Positions 46,293-56,037 are shown, numbered from the stretch's first letter. The stretch is 64,000 nucleotides of DNA from an uncultured Mucilaginibacter sp. (GCF_913773635.1 NZ_CAJYGQ010000009.1:124001-188000); one strand, 5' to 3'. Numbers and translations are program-made. The notes: generated by a model not told the origin, from the sequence alone.

Positions 46293-47561
46293 CTAATATA
46301 TAGCGTTTACATTTTGCTCATTGGTTCGCACTACAACCCTGTGCCCTCTGAATGCAAATAGCGCTATGATAACAAAGCATACCATAGGCACATAGTAACC
46401 CATTCTTATATCATGGCTTGCATCGCTCAGGTAACCGAATGCACGCGGCACTATTGCCCCTCCCACTATGGACATGATGATCAGACTGCTTCCCAGCTCG
46501 CGCTCAGGTCCTAAATCTTTAATTCCAAGTGCAAATATGGTAGGGAACATTATTGACATAAAGAAGGATATGGCAATTACTGTGTATATGGCATATGAAC
46601 CCGATAGATAGATTGCCCCAAAACACAGTACAGTATTTATAATGGCATATATACCCAGCAAACGGTTTGAACTAATGTACTTCATTAAAAACGTACCAAT
46701 AAAGCGTCCAGCTAAAAACACCAACCCGCATATGCTTGCCAGGTGACCAGCTTCACGATCAGTTAAATTGGCTACACTTACTGCATAAAGCACAAAAAGG
46801 CTGATGATACATGTTTGGGCGCCAACGTAAAAGAACTGTGCAGCAATGCCCCATGATAAATGACGATGGCGCAATATGCTTAAAAAACCACGTTTGGAAG
46901 TTGATTTACTTTCAGCAGCCTGAACGTTTGGAAGTTTAACAAATAAAAACACCACTGCTATAATTACCAGTATAATAGTTAAAGCCATATACGGTCCTTT
47001 TACAGATGCGGCCTCGGCAGCCAGGGCAGCCTTGCGTGCGGCTGCAGGCATCAATTTTAGCTGTTCGTCGGGTGTTGAATGTATTAATATAAGCTCGGTA
47101 CCAATTGCTGGAGCAAGCATGGTGGCAAAGCCGTTGAATGATTGTGCAAGATTTAACCGCTGGGCGGCAGTTTCGGGCGAGCCAAGCAAAGTCATAAACG
47201 GATTAGCTACGGTTTCTAACGTTGCCAACCCGCAGGCTATTATGAAAAGCGCTATCAGGAAAAAAGAATACTGCTGGGTATCGGCCGCCGGAATGAACAG
47301 GTAACAACCTATAGCGAAGAAAACAAGTCCTGTTACAATTGCCGATTTATAGCCAAAGCGCTTCATGATGAGTCCAGCAGGAATTGCCATTACAAAATAG
47401 GCTGCGTAAACGGCTGTATCAACCAATGTTGCCTGTACGTTACTCAGCGTAAATGAACGCTTTAAATGCGGAATAAGAATAGGATCTAAATTGTGAGCAA
47501 AGCCCCACAAAAAAAATAGGGTAGTTAATAAAATAATGGGTAGCGTATTCTTCTTATTCAT
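46293..47561 (-). CDS. fucP: L-fucose:proton symporter
   Basis: This MFS permease of 422 residues has 12 predicted spans and the FucP-type beginning PIILLTTLFFLWGFAHNLDP (about 8-27), where the Asn and Asp correspond to the fucose/proton site. It brings L-fucose across the inner membrane. The frame reaches back to a TTG at 47606, but ATG 47561 (MNKKNTLPI) is the usual start. It belongs to the fucose operon, 50 bases after the Zn-ADH gene. Confidence 0.92.
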   Translation of the reverse strand: MNKKNTLPIILLTTLFFLWGFAHNLDPILIPHLKRSFTLSNVQATLVDTAVYAAYFVMAIPAGLIMKRFGYKSAIVTGLVFFAIGCYLFIPAADTQQYSFFLIALFIIACGLATLETVANPFMTLLGSPETAAQRLNLAQSFNGFATMLAPAIGTELILIHSTPDEQLKLMPAAARKAALAAEAASVKGPYMALTIILVIIAVVFLFVKLPNVQAAESKSTSKRGFLSILRHRHLSWGIAAQFFYVGAQTCIISLFVLYAVSVANLTDREAGHLASICGLVFLAGRFIGTFLMKYISSNRLLGIYAIINTVLCFGAIYLSGSYAIYTVIAISFFMSIMFPTIFALGIKDLGPERELGSSLIIMSIVGGAIVPRAFGYLSDASHDIRMGYYVPMVCFVIIALFAFRGHRVVVRTNEQNVNAIY

Positions 47562-47611
47562 AATTTGGGTGCTGGTTAATTGGTTTATTGATTTGAAAAA
47601 AAGCAAGAGGT

Positions 47612-48628
47612 TTACATTTCAACCATTGCTTTAATTACGCCGCTTGCGGGGTTCAGCCAGTTAGGAAAATCGTCTTTAAGCTTAGCAAATGTGGTTTTGT
47701 GAGTGATATAATTTGCAGGGTTAACCAGCTTATTTTTCATGGCATTCATCACTACCTCAAAATCCTGTCGGGTAGCATTTCTGCTGCTCATCAGCGTTGC
47801 CTCGCGCTTATGAAACTCAGGATGACTTACGTTTATATCTCCTTTTTGCAAGCCCACTAACACATACCTGCCACCATGCGCCAGATAGTTAAAGCCATTA
47901 TTTATAGCAGCCCTGCTACCAGTAGCATCTATCACAACAGTAGGGTACTCTCCGCCGGTAATTTCCCTGAGCATTTTGTCGGCATCATCATCTTTAGCAT
48001 TTATTGCGTAAGGAATATTAAGGCGTTGTTTGCAAAAGCTTAAACGGTCGGCATTTATATCCATGGCAATAACCCTGGCACCGGCTATGCGCGCAAATTC
48101 CATTATACCCAAACCAATAGGACCTGCACCAACCACCAGCACAAATTCATTTTTAACAATAGCAGCTCGCCTTACCGCATGCGCACCTATAGCTAAGGGC
48201 TCAACCAAAGCTAACTCATCAAATGTGAGGTCGCTGCCGTGTATAAGTGAGTAGCTTGGCACCTGCAGGTACTCAATCATACCACCATCCTGATGAACAC
48301 CGCAAACCTTTATATTTACACAGCAATTGGGTTTGTTATTACGGCAGGCTACGCAGGTTCCGCAATTAAAATAGGGAATAAAGGTTACCCTTTCGCCGCC
48401 AACAAAATCAGGGTTACCGTCAACATCAATTAAGGTGCCTGATAGTTCGTGACCTAAAATTCGAGGATAGTCAAAATAAGGCTGTGTGCCTTCATAAGCA
48501 TGCAAATCTGTACCACAAATACCTATACTTTTGATTTTTATAGTAGCATATCCCCTCGCCTTTTTTGGCAAAGGCAATACTTTGTACTCAAAGTGTCCGG
48601 GCTGCTCGCAGCTAAGTGCTTTATTCAT
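47612..48628 (-). CDS. Zinc-dependent medium-chain alcohol dehydrogenase
   Basis: This 338-residue NAD(P)-dependent dehydrogenase has catalytic zinc ligands in GICGTDLHAYEG (Cys38) and GHELSG, the structural-zinc cysteines in CGTCVACRNNKPNCC (about 91-105) and the Rossmann VVGAGPIGLGIME (about 165-177). The family includes sorbitol, threonine and L-galactonate dehydrogenases. In this operon it may oxidise L-fucose, L-fuconate or a downstream keto-sugar. The exact step is not decidable from sequence. It is the first gene of the fucose operon. Confidence 0.85.
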   Translation of the reverse strand: MNKALSCEQPGHFEYKVLPLPKKARGYATIKIKSIGICGTDLHAYEGTQPYFDYPRILGHELSGTLIDVDGNPDFVGGERVTFIPYFNCGTCVACRNNKPNCCVNIKVCGVHQDGGMIEYLQVPSYSLIHGSDLTFDELALVEPLAIGAHAVRRAAIVKNEFVLVVGAGPIGLGIMEFARIAGARVIAMDINADRLSFCKQRLNIPYAINAKDDDADKMLREITGGEYPTVVIDATGSRAAINNGFNYLAHGGRYVLVGLQKGDINVSHPEFHKREATLMSSRNATRQDFEVVMNAMKNKLVNPANYITHKTTFAKLKDDFPNWLNPASGVIKAMVEM

Positions 48629-48987
48629 GGGTTAATACAGTGTTATCTACGTTGGCTTGAAAAAAGGCCTGGTTACAGGCAAATTGGTTTTTACAAAAGT
48701 ATTAGGCTGGTATAGTACAGGTTTGAGAATATCAGACCATTTTTAGCTCAAATCCGATTGTTGGCAAGATGAGTTTAATAGTAACCACTGGAATAACACG
48801 TCAACACTCGCATGGCGCATCTCTGCAACTTGTACAAAGCCGACCTACTTTTGCCCATTGGCGACAAAACTGGCAATTATTTAAACGTTGTTTGATAATT
48901 GTTAATTTACAAGCAATAGATTTGAAAAATATAAGCTCGTTAAGCAAAACAAAGCTTATAAACCAGTTAAATTTATTGTTGCAAAAA
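48629..48987. promoter_or_regulatory. Divergent promoter region between the fucose operon and GH30
   Basis: These 359 bases contain the fucose-operon promoter on the minus strand (see 48694-48759) and a possible GH30 -7 element TACTTTTG on the plus strand at 48846-48853. No gene is seen. The frame open from 48769 is best read as an untranslated lead into the GH30 ATG. Confidence 0.6.
48694..48759 (-). promoter_or_regulatory. Promoter with activator box for the fucose operon
   Basis: On the minus strand the -7 element TACTTTTG is at 48694-48701. Exactly 33 bases further upstream is the 25-bp box 48735-48759 (plus strand GACCA-N10-AAATCCGATT). No -33 TTG is at the usual place, as expected for an activator-dependent promoter. 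The same arrangement is found at 56144-56209 and 59846-59911. Confidence 0.7.
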
Positions 48988-50562
48988 ATGCGTCTATCTT
49001 TTATTAAACACTACCTGCTACTAACTGCAACCTTTATGACGCTTAATAAAGCAAGCGCACAAACCGTAATTTTTAAAATTGACGCCCGGGCTACCGCACA
49101 AACCATTCATAATATTGGAGCATCGGGCTGCTGGTATTCAGAACCAATTGGCATGCACTGGCCTAACGCCAAAAAAGAGGAAATTGCAAAGCTGTTGTTT
49201 AGCAAAGCAATAAACAAAAATGGAAGCCCCGAAGGAATAGGCCTATCAGCGTGGCGTTTTAACATTGGTGGTGGCAGTGCTGAGCAGGGAGAAAAAAGCG
49301 GCATCAAAGATCCGCTGAGACGGGTTGAGAGTTTTTTAAACAGTGACGGAACTTATAATTGGAACAAGCAGGCAGGCTACCAATGGTTTTTGCAAAAGGC
49401 TAAAAAGTACGGCGTTGAAGATTTAATTGCTTTCTCGAACACCCCACCTGTGTGGTTCACAAAAAACGGGTTAGGCTACAAAACAGATAAAGATTTCATT
49501 TCAAACCTTAAAGCGGACAAATACACCGCCTTTGCTTCATTTTTAGCCGATGTGCTGGTTCATTTTAAAAATGAGGGTATTAACTTTAAATATATAAGTC
49601 CGATAAATGAGCCGCAGTGGGATTGGTCAAATAAATTTGGCGAAGGCAGCCAGGAAGGTAGTCCGTGGACAAACAAAGAGATTCACAATGAAATAGTTGC
49701 GCTTGACTCTGTACTTAAAGTTAAAAAACTACCTGTTTCAATTATGACTACCGAAGCGGCTATGCTTACCTATTTATATCAAACAGGTAAAGGCTCGTAT
49801 AGGCAAATTCAGGAATTATTTGGTGCCGGCAGTCCGCAAAATGTTAAAGGCTTAACTAATGTTCCTAATTTTGTAGCCGGGCATAGCTACTTTACTGAGA
49901 AAAGCGACAGCATGATGGTTGCCGTAAGAAAACAACTGGCCGACACTACCGCCAAATATGGAATTGAATACTGGCAATCTGAATATTCGATGCTTGATAA
50001 TGGCTTTCGTGAATCGGCATCCGGTAAACGTAGCTCTATGGATTGCGCTTTGTTTTTAGCCAAAGTAATTAACCGCGATTTAACCATTGCGAACGCCGCC
50101 GCCTGGCATTTTTGGAATGCTTACGAACCAGGCCCGACCAACATGGATACGCGGTATTACCTGATAGCATTACACCCCGATAAAGGCTTTAAAAACGGAA
50201 ACTTTACTCCCGTAAAAAACCTATGGGCATTGGGCAACTACAGCCGGTTTGTAAGGCCCGGCATGCAAAGATTAAAAGTGAGTCGTAATGATGATATGGA
50301 TGACATCAAGGCCGGTCAGGATGTTATGATTTCAGCTTTCAAAGATGACAAAGGTCAGTTGGTTACGGTATTGATCAATTATACGCAACAGCCAAGAAAG
50401 ATAAAACTGGATATCCAACACTTTAATAAACACAGGCAGCTTAGCTCCTACGTTACATCGGCCGAGCCGGGTGACAATTTGAAGGCCGGCAAACTGCCCG
50501 CAAATGCAAACGCAATTGGACTCAAACCACGATCGATTACTACTTTAGTTTACAAAAATTAG
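48988..50562 (+). CDS. GH30 glycoside hydrolase, endo-beta-1,6-galactanase-like
   Basis: This secreted (beta/alpha)8 enzyme with a C-terminal beta-sandwich has 524 residues from the ATG at 48988. The frame opens earlier at 48769, but the first 73 residues do not look like protein of this family, and ATG 48988 gives a signal peptide (MRLSFIKHYLLLTATFM ending at SAQ). The family pattern FNIGGGSAEQG (about 91-101) and the acid/base and nucleophile glutamates, SPINEPQWDW (Glu208) and YWQSEYSM (Glu332), are intact. It probably acts on beta-1,6-galactan side chains of arabinogalactan. Confidence 0.82.
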   Translation: MRLSFIKHYLLLTATFMTLNKASAQTVIFKIDARATAQTIHNIGASGCWYSEPIGMHWPNAKKEEIAKLLFSKAINKNGSPEGIGLSAWRFNIGGGSAEQGEKSGIKDPLRRVESFLNSDGTYNWNKQAGYQWFLQKAKKYGVEDLIAFSNTPPVWFTKNGLGYKTDKDFISNLKADKYTAFASFLADVLVHFKNEGINFKYISPINEPQWDWSNKFGEGSQEGSPWTNKEIHNEIVALDSVLKVKKLPVSIMTTEAAMLTYLYQTGKGSYRQIQELFGAGSPQNVKGLTNVPNFVAGHSYFTEKSDSMMVAVRKQLADTTAKYGIEYWQSEYSMLDNGFRESASGKRSSMDCALFLAKVINRDLTIANAAAWHFWNAYEPGPTNMDTRYYLIALHPDKGFKNGNFTPVKNLWALGNYSRFVRPGMQRLKVSRNDDMDDIKAGQDVMISAFKDDKGQLVTVLINYTQQPRKIKLDIQHFNKHRQLSSYVTSAEPGDNLKAGKLPANANAIGLKPRSITTLVYKN

Positions 50563-50751
50563 CCTATTGCTTAAAATGTGTGGCTTAATCGTTTAAGTAA
50601 AAAGCTCGGGGCGTGCATTGTTTATTGCAGTATATTGTAAGAAATTAGCATGCATTAGCCGGTCAGGGCTTGCTGCTTTAATAAACCTTTGCTTTCAATA
50701 AGCTTTACAACTTGTAATAATTTTAAACTCTAATTTAATTTAAATGCGCTC

Positions 50752-51960
50752 ATGTCTACGCCGGTATCATCTGTGTTAAAACCCGAAAGGCTCCGTTCTC
50801 TTGATGCCATCAGAGGTTTTGATATGTTTTGGATTATCAGTGGCGAAGAAATATTCCACGGATTGGCAGAGGTTGTTCAGCATAAATATCATTTATACCG
50901 AAATCCGGTTAACTGGCAAATAAGCACCAACGCCAATTTATCATTCCTTGAACGCCTTATACTGGGCTTAAGCAATCAGTTACATCATAGCGTATGGAAC
51001 GGCTTTACTTTTTATGATCTGATTTTTCCGCTTTTTATATTTATAGCAGGCATATCAATGCCATTTGCGTATAAAAATAAAACTCAATTTATTGCCGATG
51101 GCCAGGTAAAGCATCAGGTTTACAGCCATTTAATAAAGCGAACCTTGTTACTCGTACTACTTGGCATATTGGTAAATGGTGCTCTGCAGTTTAAAGGTTA
51201 TGAGCACACCCGCTTCGCAAGTGTATTAGGTCGCATCGGCATATCCTGTTTTTTTGCAGCACTTATTTATTTAAATTTCAGCTTAAAAGAGCAAATAACG
51301 TGGTTGATTGGTTTGTTAGCCGGTTATTGGGCAATGCTATTATTTATACCCGTACCGGGTCACGGCGCTTATGTACTTACCCCCGAGGGCAGTTTAACAA
51401 GTTATATTGATCAGCTATTTTTACCAGGCAAGCTACACCGTACCGTTTACGACCCAGAAGGTATTTTAGGCACTATCCCCGCAATAGCAACGGCATTACT
51501 TGGTGTATTTACCGGCACGCTGCTTTCCATGCAAGCACATAACTTAACGCCTGTACGTAAGCTTGTATACCTCACTGTTTCGGGTTTAATTTTGCTGGGG
51601 TTAGGTTCATTATGGAATATATGGCTACCCATTAATAAAACCTTGTGGACAAGTTCATTTGTGCTATACGCAGGCGGATGGAGCTTGCTGCTGTTTTCAC
51701 TTTTTTATGGTGTAATTGATGTTGCCCGCTTTGCCGCCTGGAGTAAACCATTTACCTGGATTGGCATGAACTCCATACTCATATACCTTATTGCACATGG
51801 CATGCTTAACCTGGTATCATCTTCGGAGTTTTTTTTGGGGGGAGCACTTAAGTTCATAGATCCGGATTGGCACCGGCCCGTGTTGTGGACGGGTGTCTTA
51901 CTCATACAACTATGGCTCTTGTGTGAACTAACAAACAGGAAAATATTTTTAAAATTATAG
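50752..51960 (+). CDS. Membrane N-acetyltransferase of the HGSNAT / DUF5009 type
   Basis: This 402-residue integral membrane protein has about ten spans. The N-terminal LRSLDAIRGFDMFW (about 14-27) and the motif HSVWNGFTFYDLIFPLFIFI align with human HGSNAT; His79 occupies the place of the proposed active-site histidine. HGSNAT moves acetyl from cytosolic acetyl-CoA across a membrane onto terminal alpha-glucosamine. It lies 45 bases upstream of the GH89 gene and may share its message, so it may prepare glucosamine ends for GH89. The substrate is inferred. Confidence 0.72.
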   Translation: MSTPVSSVLKPERLRSLDAIRGFDMFWIISGEEIFHGLAEVVQHKYHLYRNPVNWQISTNANLSFLERLILGLSNQLHHSVWNGFTFYDLIFPLFIFIAGISMPFAYKNKTQFIADGQVKHQVYSHLIKRTLLLVLLGILVNGALQFKGYEHTRFASVLGRIGISCFFAALIYLNFSLKEQITWLIGLLAGYWAMLLFIPVPGHGAYVLTPEGSLTSYIDQLFLPGKLHRTVYDPEGILGTIPAIATALLGVFTGTLLSMQAHNLTPVRKLVYLTVSGLILLGLGSLWNIWLPINKTLWTSSFVLYAGGWSLLLFSLFYGVIDVARFAAWSKPFTWIGMNSILIYLIAHGMLNLVSSSEFFLGGALKFIDPDWHRPVLWTGVLLIQLWLLCELTNRKIFLKL

Positions 51961-52005
51961 CAAATACAACAAATACATTATACAACCAACAAGCACTTTA
52001 CATAC

Positions 52006-54216
52006 ATGAATTTCAGTTTAAAAAAAGTATTTTTTGCGTTCACCGGCCTGCTTATATCCTGCACGGCGTTGGCACAAACGGTAGAAAGCGAAAGCTATGC
52101 ACTCATTAAAAGGCTGCTGCCTGCACATGCCAAAAGTTTTGTTGTAAAAAAAATTAATACAACTAATAAAGACGCTTTCGAAGTAGAAAGCGCCGGAAAT
52201 AAAATTGTGCTTGGAGGAAACAATGGTGTAGCTGTTGCTTCGGCTTTATACTATTATTTAACTGAGTATGCACACTGCCAGGTAACATGGAATGCCAGTA
52301 ATCTTAACCTGCCAGCCGTTCTTCCAAAGGTTCCGCAAAAGGTAAAAAAATCATCACCTTACCAGTTACGCTATTACCTTAACTATTGCACATTTAACTA
52401 CAGCATGAGCTGGTGGGACTGGGCGCGTTGGGAAAAAGAGATTGACTGGATGGCCCTGCATGGCATAAATATGCCGCTGGCTATTACGGGCGAAGAATAT
52501 ACTTGGTATTTGGTGTATAAAGAAATGGGCTTTACTGATGAAGACTTGAAAGGTTTCTTTACCGGGCCAGCCTATTTTTCATGGTTTTGGATGGGTAATA
52601 TGGATGCGTGGGGCGGCCCGCTGCCACTCAACTGGATGCGTACACATTTTGACCTGCAAAAAAAGATTTTACAGCGGCAACGTGCGTTGGGCATGAAACC
52701 GGTTTTGCCTGCCTTTACGGGTCACGTACCTCCGGCATTCAAAAACCGCTTTCCGGATGCAAAGCTTAAAACCACCAATTGGCAAAACGGCTTTGCCGAC
52801 ACTTATATTCTTGACTCGGAGGATCCTTTGTTTGCCCGTATAGGTAAACTTTTCTTAGAAAAACAAACCAAGTTGCTGGGAACAGATCACTACTACTCGG
52901 CCGATACGTTTAACGAGAATGAGCCACCGTATGACGACCCTGAAAAGCTCGGCAAATTAAGTGCCCGTGTTTATGATGGTATGCGCCAGGCCGACCCTAA
53001 GGCAGTTTGGGTAATGCAGGGCTGGCTGTTTTATAGCGACAGAAAGTTTTGGCGGGCGCCGCAAACTGAGGCTTTGCTTAAAGCTGTACCAGACGATAAG
53101 ATGATTATTTTAGATTTGGCAACAGAAATTGAACCGGTTTGGAAAAGGACAAAAGCGTTTTACGGCAAACCCTGGATATGGTCAATGCTTAACAATTTTG
53201 GTGGAAACACCAACTTATTTGGACGGTTAGATAGTGCCGCCATTAAACCTTCTATGGCTTTAAAAGACCCTAATAGTGGTAAACTTACAGGCATAGGCCT
53301 TACCATGGAAGGTATAGAGCAAAATCCGGTAATTTATGAGCTATTCACAGATAACACCTGGACCAATGAGGCTATCAACCTTGACAAGTGGCTGCCTCGC
53401 TACATCAGAAATCGTTACGGTGCAACTGATCCGTTAACTTTAAAAGCATGGAATATTTTGCGTAACACCGTTTATTCGGTACCAAAAGACAAGTATATAC
53501 GTGACGGTGCAGAATCAATTATACAGGCGCGCCCAACTTTAGATAGTGCCACACGCTGGGCAAAAACCAAACTAAATTACAACGCTAAAGATTTACTGCC
53601 TGCCTGGGATGCATTGATTAAATCTTCAACAAAATACAGCAAGAGTGACGGTTTTAAATATGATTTGGTTGACGTAACCAGACAAGTACTGGCAAACTAT
53701 GCTTTAACAGTTCAAAGAGATATGGTTACGGCATATAAAAATAAAAATGCAGCCGAATTCAATCGCCAATCGGCTCAGTTTTTAAAGCTGATTGATGACA
53801 TAGACCGTTTATTAGGCACCCGTAAAGAGTTTATGCTGGGCGAGTGGATTAACACCGCACGTGCCTGCGGTGTTACGTCGCAAGAAAAGGCATTGTACGA
53901 ACAAAATGCCAAAGACCTCATCACCCTTTGGGGAGACAAGGACTGCCCTTTAAATGAATATGCCTGCAGGCAATGGAATGGCCTGCTAACCGATTTTTAC
54001 AAGCCTCGGTGGAAACAGTTTATTGATGAGCTTAGATTAGATTTACGCGGACAAAAAAGCTTAGATTACAAAGCCTTTACCAGCAAAATTAAAGATTGGG
54101 AATGGGCATGGGTAAACGCAAGGAAAGATTACCCGGCAACGCCTAAAGAAAATACCATTACTGTTGCAACCCAACTTCACAGTAAATACTGGTCGGCAAT
54201 GAATAAGGCTAATTAA
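52006..54216 (+). CDS. Alpha-N-acetylglucosaminidase, GH89
   Basis: This 736-residue enzyme is predicted to release terminal alpha-linked GlcNAc, like human NAGLU. A signal peptide ends near ALAQT (residue 24). An N-terminal alpha/beta domain (about 25-115) is followed by the catalytic barrel with LRYYLNYCTFNYSMSWWDW (about 121-139), the acid/base region NENEPPYDDP (Glu306 zone) and the nucleophile region GLTMEGIEQNPV (Glu435). An all-alpha C-terminal domain ends it. It is co-directional with the HGSNAT-like gene, 45 bases downstream. Confidence 0.92.
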   Translation: MNFSLKKVFFAFTGLLISCTALAQTVESESYALIKRLLPAHAKSFVVKKINTTNKDAFEVESAGNKIVLGGNNGVAVASALYYYLTEYAHCQVTWNASNLNLPAVLPKVPQKVKKSSPYQLRYYLNYCTFNYSMSWWDWARWEKEIDWMALHGINMPLAITGEEYTWYLVYKEMGFTDEDLKGFFTGPAYFSWFWMGNMDAWGGPLPLNWMRTHFDLQKKILQRQRALGMKPVLPAFTGHVPPAFKNRFPDAKLKTTNWQNGFADTYILDSEDPLFARIGKLFLEKQTKLLGTDHYYSADTFNENEPPYDDPEKLGKLSARVYDGMRQADPKAVWVMQGWLFYSDRKFWRAPQTEALLKAVPDDKMIILDLATEIEPVWKRTKAFYGKPWIWSMLNNFGGNTNLFGRLDSAAIKPSMALKDPNSGKLTGIGLTMEGIEQNPVIYELFTDNTWTNEAINLDKWLPRYIRNRYGATDPLTLKAWNILRNTVYSVPKDKYIRDGAESIIQARPTLDSATRWAKTKLNYNAKDLLPAWDALIKSSTKYSKSDGFKYDLVDVTRQVLANYALTVQRDMVTAYKNKNAAEFNRQSAQFLKLIDDIDRLLGTRKEFMLGEWINTARACGVTSQEKALYEQNAKDLITLWGDKDCPLNEYACRQWNGLLTDFYKPRWKQFIDELRLDLRGQKSLDYKAFTSKIKDWEWAWVNARKDYPATPKENTITVATQLHSKYWSAMNKAN

Positions 54217-54352
54217 TACAAAAGCTCAATTGAATAATACCATTAAAACAAGTAAGCATTTATGCGAAATTACTGCTACATGCTTACTTGAAAGCTCGTT
54301 ACACATCAATATAAATTGCAATTAACGCTCAACCGAGCATTTCACTTCAAAC

Positions 54353-54391
54353 AAAAAGGGCCGGCTAACATTTAGTTAACCGACCCTTTTT
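54353..54391. terminator. Terminator between GH89 and GH29
   Basis: The arms 54353-54369 and 54375-54391 (AAAAAGGG ... CCCTTTTT) are paired over 17 positions. Two C-A mismatches occur on the plus-strand RNA, but these become G-U pairs on the minus strand. It is flanked by T-runs, so it is a good terminator for the minus-strand GH29 and a weaker one for GH89. Confidence 0.8.
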
Positions 54392-54405
54392 GTTTGCTTA
54401 TTTAA

Positions 54406-56037
54406 TTAAACTACTGCGCCTTCTATTTTAAGTACGTAAGCCATAGTCCCGGGCGCCTCGGCAGGTAGCTGTACTTTAAGCCCTTGACCGCTTTGCTCAA
54501 ATTTCAAGCTGCTGCCGTTTGCTATAAGCGTAACTTTTTCAACTTTACCACCGGCTCCAACACTTTTGATGTTTATTTGGTTGCCGTCTTGTGGCCAGCC
54601 TAATAAAATGGCATATAACGCATTGTTTTTAGTAGTGAACCTAATATCACCGGCTTTATAAACCGTGCCTTCGTTATAACCTTGTTCTTTTAACGGCTTA
54701 ACGTTTTCCATTGCTGGTCCTTCGCCAAAAACCTTCCATGGCCTGGTGCCATAAATGGCTTCACCATTTTGCTTGGTCCATGCAGTAATTTGCTGTACAA
54801 TTGCGCGTTCCTTTTCATCAATGGTACCATTGCCTTTTACCGGTACGCTAAGCAGCAAGTTGCCGTTTTTGCTCACCACATCGGCCAGCATATGAACTAC
54901 CGTAGCCGCCGATTTGTACTTGTTTCCTTCGTAAACACGCTTATCATAATGCCAGTTGCCAATGCAAGTACAGGTTTGCCAAGGCAAAGGCTCAATACGG
55001 TTACTGTGCCCGCGCTCAATATCCCAAACTATACATTTGCGTTGCTGCTCGTCAAGTATTTTGCCGGTAATTACGGCCTCCATTTTGCCATGCTTTTTTA
55101 AGCTGTTGTTGTACATGTGGGCAGCAATTTTCAAACCCACATCACTAACAGGCCATAACGGTAGGGCTGTATCATCAAAATACACCAAATCAGGATCATA
55201 GTTATCAAGTAACGCCAACGTCCTTTTTAAAAACTTTTCATTGTAAGCTTTTGACGGAATGCTCGCACCATCCTTCCAATCCCATTGTTGTAATCCGTCT
55301 TTATAAGGCACGCTTAAAGGATGCCTTTGTGAGTAAAGCTCCTGCGGGTCATATCCCTCCCACCATTTGCCTTTACCATCACCTTTTTGAATATTACCAT
55401 CGTAATGCACACCAGCCATAGGGCCGGTTTTATCAGCCCCTTGCGATGGTTCATACCAGGTCCAGGCGTGAGCCGCATGAACACTTACCCCAAAGCGTAA
55501 ACCATTATCACGGGCTGCTTTTTCCCAACCTTTAATCAAGTCTTTTTTAGGACCGATGTTGGTTGAGTTCCATTTTTGGTATTTGTTAGGATACAGGTCA
55601 AAATTATCATGGTGATTGGCTAGTGCCACAAAATACTTTGCGCCGGCCTCTTTATATAACGATACCAGTTCGGCCGGGTCCCACTTATCTGCCTTCCATT
55701 CATTTATTACATCTTTAAAGCCGAATTTTGATGGATGTCCGTAAGTTTTAAGGTGGTATTTATAAGCCGAACTACCTTCCTCGTACATCCCCTTGGCGTA
55801 CCAGTCGCCATATTCGGGCTGGCATTGCGGACCCCAATGTGCCCATAAACCAAATTTTGCGTCACGAAACCAATCCGGAACCTGGTATTGTTCCAATGAA
55901 TTCCATGACGGTAAAAATGGTCCTTTAGCCATGCCATCATAGGCCAGGCCCGAACCAATGGTTTGCGCCTGTAGCTTGGCAAGGTAAAGGGATGCAGCAC
56001 CTGTTAACGTGCCTTTAATCAAACTTCTTCTCTTCAT
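54406..56037 (-). CDS. Alpha-L-fucosidase, GH29
   Basis: This retaining fucosidase of 543 residues should release L-fucose from glycans. The conserved HWGP region (FGLWAHWGPQCQPEYGDWY, about 62-80), the NHHDNFDLYP loop (about 141-150) and the nucleophile in LVYFDDTALPLW (Asp288) fit GH29. A C-terminal beta-sandwich domain ends it. The N-terminus MKRRSLIKGTLTGAASLYLA carries a twin-arginine motif, suggesting Tat export. It has its own promoter with the shared activator box (56144-56209). It supplies fucose to the operon at 44.9-48.6 kb. Confidence 0.92.
   Translation of the reverse strand: MKRRSLIKGTLTGAASLYLAKLQAQTIGSGLAYDGMAKGPFLPSWNSLEQYQVPDWFRDAKFGLWAHWGPQCQPEYGDWYAKGMYEEGSSAYKYHLKTYGHPSKFGFKDVINEWKADKWDPAELVSLYKEAGAKYFVALANHHDNFDLYPNKYQKWNSTNIGPKKDLIKGWEKAARDNGLRFGVSVHAAHAWTWYEPSQGADKTGPMAGVHYDGNIQKGDGKGKWWEGYDPQELYSQRHPLSVPYKDGLQQWDWKDGASIPSKAYNEKFLKRTLALLDNYDPDLVYFDDTALPLWPVSDVGLKIAAHMYNNSLKKHGKMEAVITGKILDEQQRKCIVWDIERGHSNRIEPLPWQTCTCIGNWHYDKRVYEGNKYKSAATVVHMLADVVSKNGNLLLSVPVKGNGTIDEKERAIVQQITAWTKQNGEAIYGTRPWKVFGEGPAMENVKPLKEQGYNEGTVYKAGDIRFTTKNNALYAILLGWPQDGNQINIKSVGAGGKVEKVTLIANGSSLKFEQSGQGLKVQLPAEAPGTMAYVLKIEGAVV

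Noticed and set aside
48769..48987. Upstream extension of the GH30 gene
   Set aside because: The extra 73 residues lack protein-like character and would bury the signal peptide that begins at ATG 48988.
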